64,000 bases of DNA from Pseudomonas sp. P818 (GTDB lineage: Bacteria; Pseudomonadota; Gammaproteobacteria; Pseudomonadales; Pseudomonadaceae), in contig NZ_ATKM01000020.1 in assembly GCF_000418555.1 (NCBI RefSeq), positions 22,006-86,005 of the forward strand, written 5' to 3'. A model generated the notes under the pieces. The model had not been told where the DNA came from, did not search any database, and saw only the letters and a program-made list of their open reading frames with translations. Shown here piece after piece: positions 54,329 through 62,276 of the stretch. The stretch's first letter is position 1. Each line of letters begins with the position of its first letter. Made by a program: the position numbers and the translations under genes.

Positions 54329-54350
54329 AAGCCCCGCACTGGGCGGGGCT
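54329..54350 (-). terminator. Terminator of the minus-strand cargo gene
   Basis: AGCCCCGC and GCGGGGCT pair around ACTGG, followed on the minus strand by TTTTTGTTGA. It lies 19 bases past the stop of the gene at 54369. Confidence 0.85.
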
Positions 54351-54368
54351 TGGTGACACGACGATGGC

Positions 54369-54668
54369 CTACACAGCAACCAATTGCACAGGCGCCGGAT
54401 GGTTCGGATCGTTGTCCGGGTCGATGGCCCTGGATATGCCGAGCAGGTTCGCGTCGATGATGCGTAGGATGCTGGCCAGCCCGTCGATGGAGTTCATCGA
54501 CAGCTCCAGCCGGTCGCGCTCGGTGGTCAGCACATCGTCCAGGAACTGCACGATGCCGCGGGTGTCGCGGGCTAAGTCCATCGCCCAGATGACGGCGGGC
54601 GTGCGCTTGCTGGCAGGGGCTTCGGTTTTGGCTGCGGTGGTGCGGGGCTTGATTTGCTTGCGTGCCAT
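54369..54668 (-). CDS. Minus-strand cargo (moron) gene of unknown function
   Basis: 99 residues: basic Ala/Lys/Thr N-terminus (MARKQIKPRTTAAKTEAPAS), then a helical region RDTRGIVQFLDDVLTTERDRLELSMNSIDGL and LRIIDANLLGISRAID. It has its own AGAGGA ribosome site and terminator and reads against the late genes on both sides, the hallmark of a lysogen-expressed moron. The 336-base gap upstream (54669-55004) must hold its promoter. No family recognised. Confidence 0.75.
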   Translation of the reverse strand: MARKQIKPRTTAAKTEAPASKRTPAVIWAMDLARDTRGIVQFLDDVLTTERDRLELSMNSIDGLASILRIIDANLLGISRAIDPDNDPNHPAPVQLVAV

Positions 54669-54713
54669 GGTGGCAATCCTCTTGCTGATTTCTTTGAAGG
54701 TTCACACCGCACC

Positions 54714-54895
54714 TGTTTTGAGCAGATGGGTGCCGGGAGCTCAAAAGGCCCAGCAAGCGGCCCGGACTTCTTCCCCTTTCGGGTCTTGTATCCGTCGCAC
54801 TCCCGACGTAACGGTAACGCACGCAAAATTCGGGCGTAAAAATACCGCATCTATCGTGGCGGGGCGACGCTTGCTGGGTGTAGGTGTTTTGAGCA
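54714..54895. promoter_or_regulatory. Two copies of TGTTTTGAGCA in the gap before the L gene
   Basis: TGTTTTGAGCA occurs at 54714-54724 and 54885-54895, each inside a small dyad (CACC..GGTG and AGGTG..CACCT). The gap contains no gene. AATATCC/GGATATT motifs at 54936-54984 precede the next start. Possible Ogr or host-factor sites; binding is unproven. Confidence 0.35.
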
Positions 54896-55004
54896 CCTGG
54901 GGCCAGAGCATAGCCCTGGCCTGCCGTCACGGCAAGGATATTGCGCGGCAATATTCCCCAATATCCCTAAATAAGCCTCAATATCCATCGGCGGGGGTGC
55001 TTGC

Positions 55005-55466
55005 ATGAGCTTCTCCGGCAAGCCGACCACCTTCGTGGATCGCCCCATTTCCAACGATGGTTTCTGGCCCGATTTGGCCCTGGCCGAGTTCCAGGCCGCC
55101 TATCGCCTGCCCGGCGAGTTCCTGCCCGAGCTGCTGGCCGAGGGCGTGACCCTGGCCATGGGCGAGGTGAACCTTGACCTGGCCAAGCGCAAGGCCGCCT
55201 GGCAGGCCGCTGGCATCACCAACGTGGAAGCCGCCGACCCGCTGCTGTTGCAGGAACGCGCCTTCTACGCCGCCACCTACAAGCGCGCCGTGTACTGCCG
55301 CGCCAAGGCCTTTTTGCTGCAGCAGTTCGCCACGGTGAGCCGCCGCGACAGCGCGGAAAACCTGGGCAAAGAGGCGCCCGAGCGCCACGAACTGTTCCTG
55401 AGCTACAGCCAGCAGGCCGTGCGCCTGATCCAAGGCCGTGGCCGGATTACGGCGGTGCTGCTGTGA
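55005..55466 (+). CDS. Head completion/stabilisation protein (P2 GpL)
   Basis: 153 residues. GpL features: FWPDLALAEFQAAYRLPGEF near residue 20, the helix MGEVNLDLAKRKAAWQAAG and YKRAVYCRAKAFLLQQFATVSRR. Plugs the packaged head beneath the portal. The stop overlaps the next gene start by four bases. Confidence 0.9.
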   Translation: MSFSGKPTTFVDRPISNDGFWPDLALAEFQAAYRLPGEFLPELLAEGVTLAMGEVNLDLAKRKAAWQAAGITNVEAADPLLLQERAFYAATYKRAVYCRAKAFLLQQFATVSRRDSAENLGKEAPERHELFLSYSQQAVRLIQGRGRITAVLL

Positions 55467-55909
55467 TCAAGCTGCGCGCCCTGACCACGTTCCTGCTGGA
55501 AAGCCGCCTTGTGTTGCCCGAGCAGTTGGACAGCTGGGCCGAAAAGGTCGAGCTGTCGCTGATCTGGAAGCACACCGAGCGCGGTCTGCACATGGGTGAC
55601 ATGCGCTACCAGGCGGTGATCGTTCTGGAGCGCTTCGCCGACCACCCCGGCCGCCTGATGGCCCTGATCGGCAGCTGGCTGGAGAACCACGACAGCGAGC
55701 GCACCGACTACGACCTGGGCGCCGCGCGCTTCGACATCGACCAGTTGGACGACGACACCGCAGACGTGGAAATCAGCCTGGAATTCATCGAGCCGCAGCA
55801 CCTGGCCGAGGAAGCCGGCGGCGAGATCCAGGCCTTCGGCAAGCACTGGGCCTTCGTGCCGTTCGACCTGTGGGTGGCCGAGGAAGGCGAGGTGACCCAT
55901 GGCAGCTAG
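55463..55909 (+). CDS. Tail completion protein (P2 GpR)
   Basis: 148 residues, overlapping L by four bases. MIKLRALTTFLLESRLV, then YQAVIVLERFADHPGRLMALIGSWLENHD and IEPQHLAEE... match the GpR family of tail terminators. Overlaps the next gene by 11 bases. Confidence 0.9.
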   Translation: MIKLRALTTFLLESRLVLPEQLDSWAEKVELSLIWKHTERGLHMGDMRYQAVIVLERFADHPGRLMALIGSWLENHDSERTDYDLGAARFDIDQLDDDTADVEISLEFIEPQHLAEEAGGEIQAFGKHWAFVPFDLWVAEEGEVTHGS

Positions 55910-56585
55910 CCGAGCGCTGAACCTGGACGTGCGCGGCCTGTTGGACGTGAAAACCCAGCTTGAGCTGGTTGCCCTGCCGCCGAAGCTGCGCATTCGCCTG
56001 TTGAACCGCGTGACCCTGCGCCTGCGTGCCCAGTGGCGGCAGCGCGTGCGCGACCAGCGCGACGTAAAGGGCGCTGCCTTCGAGCCACGCAAACGCAAAA
56101 CCAAGCGCCCAGCCAAGGCCCTTGCCGGGCTCGCCAAGCAACTGAGCGCTACCCGAGTCACCCAGGATTCAGCCGAGCTGGGCTGGCGATCCCGGAAGGC
56201 AGCGATGGTGGCCCGCGTGCACAACGAAGGGCACACCTTCCGCATGACCGCCGCCGCCATGCGCCGCCAACGAAAGGCTGTGCCCACCACCGCCAGCCGC
56301 CATCAGGCCAAGCGCCTGCGCCACCTGGGCTTCAAGGTGCGCCTGCCCGGCAAGGGCAAGCGCAAAAAGCCCCGCTGGATGAAACCGAGCGTGGCCTGGA
56401 TTCAGGAAAACATCGGCTATGCACAGGCGGGCCTGCTAATCCGCGTGCTGGCTGATGAAGCCCCAGGCCCCACCAGTTGGAACATCGAGCTGCCGCGCCG
56501 GCAGTTCTTTGGCCCGGAAAACCCCGAGGAAGTCGCGCGGATTTTCGCCCACGTGCTTCCGCAGATCCTGAAATCACCCCGATAG
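55899..56585 (+). CDS. Phage virion morphogenesis protein (P2 GpS)
   Basis: 228 residues, very basic. LKIRLLNRVTLRLRAQWRQRVRDQRDVKGAAFEPRK near residue 35 and MVARVHNEGHTFRMTA are the S-family landmarks. Acts with R in tail completion. Longer than P2 GpS because of a basic C-terminal part. Confidence 0.88.
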   Translation: MAASRALNLDVRGLLDVKTQLELVALPPKLRIRLLNRVTLRLRAQWRQRVRDQRDVKGAAFEPRKRKTKRPAKALAGLAKQLSATRVTQDSAELGWRSRKAAMVARVHNEGHTFRMTAAAMRRQRKAVPTTASRHQAKRLRHLGFKVRLPGKGKRKKPRWMKPSVAWIQENIGYAQAGLLIRVLADEAPGPTSWNIELPRRQFFGPENPEEVARIFAHVLPQILKSPR

Positions 56586-56597
56586 CGAGGCCCAGCA

Positions 56598-57716
56598 ATG
56601 GCGCAAGGCAAAGTAAGCGTAAGAAACCTGAACCTGGGCCAAGGCCCGGTGACGGAGATCGAGCGCTATTTCCTGTTTATCGGCTTGGCCGCAAGCAACG
56701 TCGGCGAGCTGATCCCTTTGAACACCCAGAGCGATCTGGACACCGAGCTGGGCGCCGCGGCCAGCGACCTGAAAACCCAGGTGAAGACGGCGCGCCTCAA
56801 CGGTGGCGACCGCTGGGCCGCGCTGGCCCTGCCCATCGCTGCTGCCGAGGACTGGGAAGAAGCCCTGGACGCGGCCATGCAGCACGGCGTCAGCGTGGAG
56901 GCGGTGATCCTCTGTTCGCCAGTTACCGCCGGCGCGGAGCTGACCGCCCTGCACGCCAAGGCCGAGGCGATTAACAACCAGTACGGCCGCCGCCTGTTCA
57001 TCATGGCCGCCAGCAAGGGCATCGACGCCGCCAGCCAGGACTGGAACGCCTACCTGGCCGAGCAGAAGGCCATCACCCTGAACATCCTGGCGCCACGCGC
57101 GCTGGTGGTGCCACAGCTGCACGGTAATGACTTGGGCGTGCTCGCCGGCCGCCTGGCGATCGATGCCGTGAGCGTGGCCGACAGCCCCATGCGCGTGGCC
57201 ACAGGCCCCCTGCTGGGCTTGGGCGAAACCCCGGTGGACAAAGACGGTGTGCCGCTGCCGTCGGCGATCCTGGCCGAGCTGGACAAGGCCCGCTTCTCGG
57301 TGCCGCAGACCTATCCGGACTACCCCGGCGTGTACTGGGGCGACGCCAACATGCTGGACGCCCCCGGATCCGACTTCCAGGTGGTGGAGTACCTGCGCGT
57401 GGCCGACAAGGCCGCCCGCCGCGTGCGGATCCTGCTGATCCAGCGCGTGGGCGACCGTCGCCTGAACAACACCCCCAACAGCATGGCCGCCAACAAGTCC
57501 GCGCTGATGCGCCCGCTGCGCCAGATGGCCAAGTCCGTGCAGTTCGCCGGCCAGCAGTTCCCCGGCGACATCGAGCCGCCGAAGGATGACGACATCGTGC
57601 TGGTGTGGATGAGCAAGACCCGCGTGGAGGCCTACCTGAAGTTGCGCCCCTACAACTGCCCCAAAGACCTGACCGCGAACATCGCCCTGGATCTTTCCAA
57701 CGGCGACGAGGAGTAA
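56598..57716 (+). CDS. Tail sheath protein, DUF2586 (HP1 type)
   Basis: 372 residues. Contractile-sheath protein of the HP1/K139 lineage, recognised by GQGPVTEIERYFLFIGLAASN at the start and RRVRILLIQRVGDRRLNNTPNSMAANKSALMRPLRQM in the C-terminal half. It occupies the place of P2 FI but belongs to a different sheath family. Followed by the tube gene three bases later. Confidence 0.85.
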   Translation: MAQGKVSVRNLNLGQGPVTEIERYFLFIGLAASNVGELIPLNTQSDLDTELGAAASDLKTQVKTARLNGGDRWAALALPIAAAEDWEEALDAAMQHGVSVEAVILCSPVTAGAELTALHAKAEAINNQYGRRLFIMAASKGIDAASQDWNAYLAEQKAITLNILAPRALVVPQLHGNDLGVLAGRLAIDAVSVADSPMRVATGPLLGLGETPVDKDGVPLPSAILAELDKARFSVPQTYPDYPGVYWGDANMLDAPGSDFQVVEYLRVADKAARRVRILLIQRVGDRRLNNTPNSMAANKSALMRPLRQMAKSVQFAGQQFPGDIEPPKDDDIVLVWMSKTRVEAYLKLRPYNCPKDLTANIALDLSNGDEE

Positions 57717-57719
57717 CCC

Positions 57720-58169
57720 ATGGCCCGAATCAGTGGCATGAATTTCGACGTGAACCTGGGCGATCTGCAGATCCACGTCGAGAAGGCGACCCTGGACATC
57801 ACCGACAACAGCGCCGCCGTGCAGAGCAAGGGCGTTCCCGATGGCCATGTGGATGGCGACGTGGCCGCCAGCGGCGAGTTCGAGCTGGACAGCGCGAACT
57901 TCTCCCTGTTGATCCAGGCCGCGAAGAACGCCGGCAGCTTCCGCAAGCTGGAACCGTTCGACACGGTGTTTTTTGCCAAGGCCGGCGACGACGAGCTGCG
58001 AGTGGAGGCCTTCGGCTGCAAGGTCAAGGTGTCGGCGCTGCTGGACATCGATCCGAAGGGTGGCAGCAAGACCACCCACAAGGTGCCGTATGACGTCACC
58101 AGCCCGGACTTCATCCGCATCAACGGCGTGCCGTACCTCGACGCCAGCGAGACCGAGGGCCTGCGCTGA
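57720..58169 (+). CDS. Tail tube protein, DUF2597 (HP1 type)
   Basis: 149 residues: ISGMNFDVNLGDLQIHVEKATLDITDNSA at the N-terminus, then a beta-rich tube-like sequence ending KVPYDVTSPDFIRINGVPYLD. DUF2597 is the partner of DUF2586 in HP1-like tails. The stop abuts the next start. Confidence 0.85.
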   Translation: MARISGMNFDVNLGDLQIHVEKATLDITDNSAAVQSKGVPDGHVDGDVAASGEFELDSANFSLLIQAAKNAGSFRKLEPFDTVFFAKAGDDELRVEAFGCKVKVSALLDIDPKGGSKTTHKVPYDVTSPDFIRINGVPYLDASETEGLR

Positions 58170-58381
58170 TGCCGGATTGGGTAGACCGCGCCGTGGCGCG
58201 CGAGGAACTGGAGCTGGAGCGCGCCCTGGCCGCTCAGCTGTCCAGCGTTCGCCCTGCCGGCCCCAGCCTGACCGAATGCGCCGACTGCGGCGACGAGATC
58301 CCGCCGGCGCGCCGCGCCTTCGGTGGTGTCACCCGCTGCCTGGCCTGCCAGACCACTTTCGAGAAAGGAAACCGCCGATGA
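58169..58381 (+). CDS. TraR/DksA-type C4 zinc-finger protein
   Basis: 70 residues. Short acidic helix (VAREELELERALAAQL) then C-A-D-C-G..RRAFGGVTRCLACQTTFE, the four-Cys zinc finger of TraR/DksA. Phage TraR-like proteins bind the RNA polymerase secondary channel; in many P2-like phages one sits before the lysis genes. Start overlaps the tube stop by one base; stop overlaps the next start by four. Confidence 0.88.
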   Translation: MPDWVDRAVAREELELERALAAQLSSVRPAGPSLTECADCGDEIPPARRAFGGVTRCLACQTTFEKGNRR

Positions 58382-58767
58382 CCACCAGCCCCTGGCCGAA
58401 CTTCAGCCTGGCCGAGCTGCGCTGTAAGTGCGGCCGCTGCGGCAGCACCGGCGCCGAGATGGACAGCGAATTCATGGACAAGCTGCAGCGCCTGCGCAGT
58501 GCCTTCGGCAAGCCCATGGTGCTGTCCAGCGCCTACCGCTGCCCACGTCACCCCGTAGAGGCCAAGAAAACCGCGCCGGGCGAGCACTGCACTGGCAAGG
58601 CGGTGGACGTGGCCATCCGTGGGCCAGAGGCCCTGCGCCTGCTGCAGCTCGCCCTGGAGCTGGGTTTTACCCGCATCGGCGTGAGCCAGAAGGGCACCGC
58701 GCGCTTCCTGCACCTGGGCACGTCCGCCGGTGGTCGCTTCCCGTCCCCTGCTATCTGGAGCTACTGA
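58378..58767 (+). CDS. M15-family peptidase, probable endolysin
   Basis: 129 residues from ATG 58378. Peptidase M15A_3 features: NFSLAELRCKCGRCG, MVLSSAYRCPRHPVEAKK, EHCTGKAVDVAI (metal His and Asp) and a C-terminal FLHLGTS (metal His). Cleaves peptidoglycan peptides for host lysis. No signal peptide, so it needs a holin. Confidence 0.88.
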   Translation: MTTSPWPNFSLAELRCKCGRCGSTGAEMDSEFMDKLQRLRSAFGKPMVLSSAYRCPRHPVEAKKTAPGEHCTGKAVDVAIRGPEALRLLQLALELGFTRIGVSQKGTARFLHLGTSAGGRFPSPAIWSY

Positions 58768-58769
58768 GC

Positions 58770-58991
58770 ATGAAAACTTCCGCTGTGGTCGCCGCCCTGG
58801 GCCTTTCCTGCGCACTGGGCGCCACTGTGACCGCCTGCAGCACCGATAGCCTGATCGGCAGCACGGCGTCCAGCCTGGTGCAGCGCTACTGCGCCACGCC
58901 CGAGCTTGGGCGCCTCGCCCTGCGCGAAGCCATCGCCACCAGCACCGCGCCGAACAAGATCCGCGTGGAGTGTGCCGACGATGCCTTTTGA
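58770..58991 (+). CDS. Small predicted lipoprotein in the lysis cassette
   Basis: 73 residues. Signal MKTSAVVAALGLSCALGATVTAC with lipobox VTAC near residue 23, then a short Ser/Ala-rich body. Its place right after the endolysin suggests an outer-membrane spanin-like role, but it lacks the Pro-rich character of Rz1 and no embedded Rz partner is visible. Overlaps the next gene by 11 bases. Confidence 0.65.
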   Translation: MKTSAVVAALGLSCALGATVTACSTDSLIGSTASSLVQRYCATPELGRLALREAIATSTAPNKIRVECADDAF

Positions 58992-59343
58992 ATCCGACCT
59001 GGAGCTGCGGCACCACGCCGGGCAGGAAAAGTGGGAGGTGATCCGCCCGCTGTTCTACGTCACCAGGGCGCGCCGCCGAATCACCGTGCCGGTGGGCTAC
59101 CGCTCCGACCTGGCCAGCGTGCCGCGCCTGGCCTGGCGCATCGTGCCGCGTGATCACGAGGACGCGCGCCGGCCTGCCGTGGTGCATGACTACATCTACA
59201 CCGACCTGACCCACCTCTACACCAAGGCCGAGGCCGACCGGATCTTCTACGAGGCCTTGCTGGAGGAAGGCATGCACAAGCCCCTTGCGTGGCTCATGTG
59301 GTGCGCCGTGCGGATCGGCGGCCGTGGCAATTGGGGGCGCTGA
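58981..59343 (+). CDS. DUF1353 family phage protein
   Basis: 120 residues from ATG 58981. VPVGYRSDLASVPRLAWRIVPRDHEDARRPAVVHDYIY is the DUF1353 signature (F-x-TDLASVP..AAVVHDYLY). Common near phage lysis genes; function unknown. The stop overlaps the next start by one base. Confidence 0.85.
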   Translation: MPFESDLELRHHAGQEKWEVIRPLFYVTRARRRITVPVGYRSDLASVPRLAWRIVPRDHEDARRPAVVHDYIYTDLTHLYTKAEADRIFYEALLEEGMHKPLAWLMWCAVRIGGRGNWGR

Positions 59344-59588
59344 TGGAATTGCTACAGAACATCGCCAGCTTGCTGCCCGAGTTGCTGCTGACCGCCGTGA
59401 TCGCCTTCCAGGCCTTTCTGTTCCGCCAGGTCAGCGAAGCCCGGCGCGAGCACCTGGAGCTGAGGGTAGAGATCGCCCAGAACTACCTGAGCATCCCCGC
59501 TTTCGAGCGCGCTCTGGACAAGCTCGAGCAGCGCTTTATCGACCATCTGAAGACCCATCTCAACATCCACAGGAGCCACACACCATGA
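59343..59588 (+). CDS. Small single-membrane-segment protein, possible holin or spanin partner
   Basis: 81 residues from ATG 59343. One hydrophobic segment at about 9-26 (LLPELLLTAVIAFQAFLF) followed by a charged coiled-coil-like tail (RREHLELRVEIAQNYLSIPAFERALDKLEQRF). Topology with a short N-terminus fits an inner-membrane spanin or a pinholin-like protein; sequence alone cannot choose. It lies in the lysis cassette and overlaps the next gene by four bases. Confidence 0.7.
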   Translation: MELLQNIASLLPELLLTAVIAFQAFLFRQVSEARREHLELRVEIAQNYLSIPAFERALDKLEQRFIDHLKTHLNIHRSHTP

Positions 59589-59872
59589 GCGAACGCCGCG
59601 AAATCACCCTGCAGATCGGGGAAACCGACTTCACCTTTGCCGTCACCCCGGCTGACGTGACCAAGTATTTCAACACCGTGACCCAGAACAACAAGGTGGC
59701 CCCCAGCCACAACCTGCTGACCACCACCGTCAAGTCGGAACAGCTGGCCACCCTGCGCCCGATGCTGGCCAACCCGGTGTTGGCCATGAAGGTGGCCGGC
59801 GCGCTGCTGGAAGAGTACGCCCCGGACGTTGAAGTCACCGTAAAAAAGCCCTCGCCCGAGCTGACCGCCTGA
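59585..59872 (+). CDS. Tail assembly chaperone, short form
   Basis: 95 residues (SERREITLQIGETDFTFAVTPADVTKYFN...). Family of HP1-like phage tail assembly chaperones preceding the tape measure gene. Near its end it carries the slippery heptamer A AAA AAG at 59842-59848 in the correct phase, so a minority of ribosomes should slip -1 and make a 150-residue form ending at 60036. This is the E/E' arrangement of P2 and G/GT of lambda. Confidence 0.85.
   Translation: MSERREITLQIGETDFTFAVTPADVTKYFNTVTQNNKVAPSHNLLTTTVKSEQLATLRPMLANPVLAMKVAGALLEEYAPDVEVTVKKPSPELTA
59842..59848 (+). promoter_or_regulatory. Programmed -1 ribosomal frameshift site
   Basis: A AAA AAG in phase with the chaperone codons (GTA AAA AAG), the same heptamer as E. 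coli dnaX. A CCTCG/CGAGG pairing can form downstream. The -1 frame is open from here to 60036. Confidence 0.8.
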
Positions 59873-60036
59873 CCGAGGACGGCCTGGGCCAACTGATGGC
59901 CCTGGTCGAACGCTGGCTACCTGGAACACCGCCCACGGCTGACGCCATGGGCACCGCCAAGTGGCTGGAGGATGAACATTGGCGCCGCATGGAGATAGCC
60001 GTGGCAAACGGCATCGCCAAGGCGCTGAACGGCTGA
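59848..60036 (+). CDS. Tail assembly chaperone, frameshift extension
   Basis: The -1 frame entered at 59848 adds 62 residues (ALARADRLTEDGLGQLMALV, then WLPGTPP..) up to the TGA at 60034. An ATG at 59896 is in this frame but has no ribosome site, so expression by frameshifting is more likely. The extension should bind the tape measure protein, encoded 15 bases later. Confidence 0.75.
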   Translation, partial: ALARADRLTEDGLGQLMALVERWLPGTPPTADAMGTAKWLEDEHWRRMEIAVANGIAKALNG

Positions 60037-60051
60037 CACTGAGCGCCCCGC

Positions 60052-61962
60052 ATGACTGCCAACGCCACAAGCAAACTCGACTTCGTGCTGCGCCTGATCG
60101 ACCAGGTGACGGCCCCGGCTGCGAAGGTCAGCAAACAGCTGATGGACGTGGCCGAGGTCGGCAAGACTGGATTCGTGCAGATGGGCGCTGGCGTGGCTGC
60201 GGTCACGGGCATGATCTTCAGCTTCCAGCAGTCCATGCAGCCCGCGCGCGACCAGATGGCAGCGCTGGGTGAAGTGAAGTCCCTGGGCGTGGCACAGGAG
60301 GCGCTGGACAGGCTCAACCAGGTGTCCCTGAACTTTTCCACCCAGTACGGCGAAAGCGCCCAGGCCTTCGTCCGCTCGGCCTACGACATCCAGAGCGCCA
60401 TCGCCGGTCTGACCGGCGAGCAGTTGGCCACCTTCACCAGTGCGTCCAACGTGCTGGCCAAGGCCACCAAGGCCGACGCGGCGACGATCACCAGTTACGT
60501 AGGCACCATGTACGGGATCTTCAAGACTCAGGCCGATGCCATGGGCAAAGGCGAATGGGTGGAGAACCTGAGCGGGCAGACCGCGCTGGCGGTGCAGATG
60601 TTCAAGACTACTGGCCAGCAGATGTCCGACGCCTTCACCGCGATAGGCGCCAACGCCACATCAGCGGGTATCGGTTTATCGGAACAGATGGCAGTCCTGG
60701 GTCAGCTCCAGGCGACCATGAGCGGCGGCGAAGCGGGCACCAAGTACAAGGCCTTCCTATCTGGCGTGGGCGGTGCTCAGGAGAAACTGGGCCTGCAGTT
60801 CACCGACAGCCAGGGCCGCATGCTGCCCATGCTGGACATCCTGGAGAAGCTGCAGGGCAAGTTCGGCGACACCCTGGACGTGGCCGAGTCCGACGCACTG
60901 AAAAAGGCTTTCGGATCCGACGAGGCGGTGGGCCTGATCAAGCTGCTGATGGCCGACACCGCCAGCCTGACCAACAACATGGAGCAGCTGGGCAAGGTCA
61001 AGGGCATGGAGCAGGCCGAGAAGATGGCCCAGGCCATGGTCGATCCCTGGCAACGCTTCGGCAGCGCCGTGGAGGCGATCCGCATTGCCTTCGGCCAGAC
61101 CCTGCTGCCGGTGCTGAACCCGCTGATGGAACGGCTGACCCAAGGCGCCGCTACGCTCCAGCGCTGGGTGGTGATGTTCCCCAACATCGCCCGCTGGATT
61201 GGTTACGTCACCCTCGGCGTGCTGGGCCTGGTGGCGGCAGCGGGCGGCCTGACGATCCTGGGCGGTCTGTTCACCGTGCTGTCGGTACTGGCCAGCCCCA
61301 TCGCGCTGATCGTGCTGGGCGTGGTCGCCCTGGTGGCGGCCGTCACCGCGGCGATCATCTGGTGGGACGAGCTGAAAGCCGCTTTCGGGGAAACCGCGTG
61401 GTTCCAGGCGCTGCTGGCGATCATCACCCCGGTGGTGCTGATCTTCCGGATCTGGTGGGCCCTGATGGGCGTGCTGTGGCAGGGCGTGCAGCAGCTGTGG
61501 GCCATAGGCGTGGAGTTCGTGGACTGGCTCGGCTCGTTCGCCGGCGCGACCGAGGGCGCCACGGGCGTCTGGGAAACCCTGCTGTGGGCCTTCGCCAACC
61601 TGTCGCCGTTCGCCCTGCTGGGTAAGGCGCTGAAAGGTCTGATCGAGCTGCTGAACAAGATCCCCGGCGTGGAGATCGACGCCAGCTTTGCCGACCTGCC
61701 GACCGTGCCCAGTGGCGTGGAGGCCATGAGCGCCGCCGACAAGGCCACGGCCGCGCAGAAGATGCAGCAGACCATCAACGCAGCCATCCCCAGCCTGTCG
61801 CCGCAGCGCGCCACGGCGGTGCCGCCTGGCGGCCTGCTGACCAGCATCCAGAACACCACCAGCCAGAACAAGGGCAACCACATCGAGAAAGTGGAGATCC
61901 ACACCAGCAAGCCCATGAACCCGATGGAGCTGGAAAACATGATGGAGATGGCCGCCGGATGA
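60052..61962 (+). CDS. Tail tape measure protein
   Basis: 636 residues. TP901-type N-terminal domain (LDRLNQVSLNFSTQYGESAQAFVRSAYDIQSA, MYGIFKTQADAMGK), central helices and three hydrophobic segments at about 380-445 (WIGYVTLGVLGLVAAAGG, LIVLGVVALVAAVTAAIIWW). Sets tail length and is injected with DNA. At 636 residues it implies a short tail. Overlaps the next gene by four bases. Confidence 0.93.
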   Translation: MTANATSKLDFVLRLIDQVTAPAAKVSKQLMDVAEVGKTGFVQMGAGVAAVTGMIFSFQQSMQPARDQMAALGEVKSLGVAQEALDRLNQVSLNFSTQYGESAQAFVRSAYDIQSAIAGLTGEQLATFTSASNVLAKATKADAATITSYVGTMYGIFKTQADAMGKGEWVENLSGQTALAVQMFKTTGQQMSDAFTAIGANATSAGIGLSEQMAVLGQLQATMSGGEAGTKYKAFLSGVGGAQEKLGLQFTDSQGRMLPMLDILEKLQGKFGDTLDVAESDALKKAFGSDEAVGLIKLLMADTASLTNNMEQLGKVKGMEQAEKMAQAMVDPWQRFGSAVEAIRIAFGQTLLPVLNPLMERLTQGAATLQRWVVMFPNIARWIGYVTLGVLGLVAAAGGLTILGGLFTVLSVLASPIALIVLGVVALVAAVTAAIIWWDELKAAFGETAWFQALLAIITPVVLIFRIWWALMGVLWQGVQQLWAIGVEFVDWLGSFAGATEGATGVWETLLWAFANLSPFALLGKALKGLIELLNKIPGVEIDASFADLPTVPSGVEAMSAADKATAAQKMQQTINAAIPSLSPQRATAVPPGGLLTSIQNTTSQNKGNHIEKVEIHTSKPMNPMELENMMEMAAG

Positions 61963-62276
61963 CCCTCTACATCGATCTGCTGATCCAGGACAACGACCTG
62001 GCCCTGGATATGGGCCGCCAGCCGCTGCTGGTGGACGACCGCGCGAGCATCGCCCAGGACATCGCCCACATGATCCGCGAGAGCGGCCTGCTGGTCACCC
62101 TGGTGGCCGAGCGCGACCGCCTGCGGCAGCGCGACTGTATCCAGCAGCTGGAGCTGTTGGTGGAGGCCGACGAACGCCTGGTGCCGGGCACCGCGAAGAT
62201 CCGCGAGGTGGACGCCGGCCAGTACCTGGTGACCGCGCGCACAGTTGAATTTGGAGCCATTGAGGTGACCCTGTGA
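61959..62276 (+). CDS. DUF2590 family tail/baseplate protein (HP1 type)
   Basis: 105 residues: MTLYIDLLIQDNDLALDMGRQPLLVDDRASIAQDIAHMIRESGL is the DUF2590 pattern, with a GpW/gp25-like design (residues in the middle RESGLLVTLVAERD). Likely baseplate wedge component. Both ends overlap neighbours by four bases. Confidence 0.85.
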   Translation: MTLYIDLLIQDNDLALDMGRQPLLVDDRASIAQDIAHMIRESGLLVTLVAERDRLRQRDCIQQLELLVEADERLVPGTAKIREVDAGQYLVTARTVEFGAIEVTL

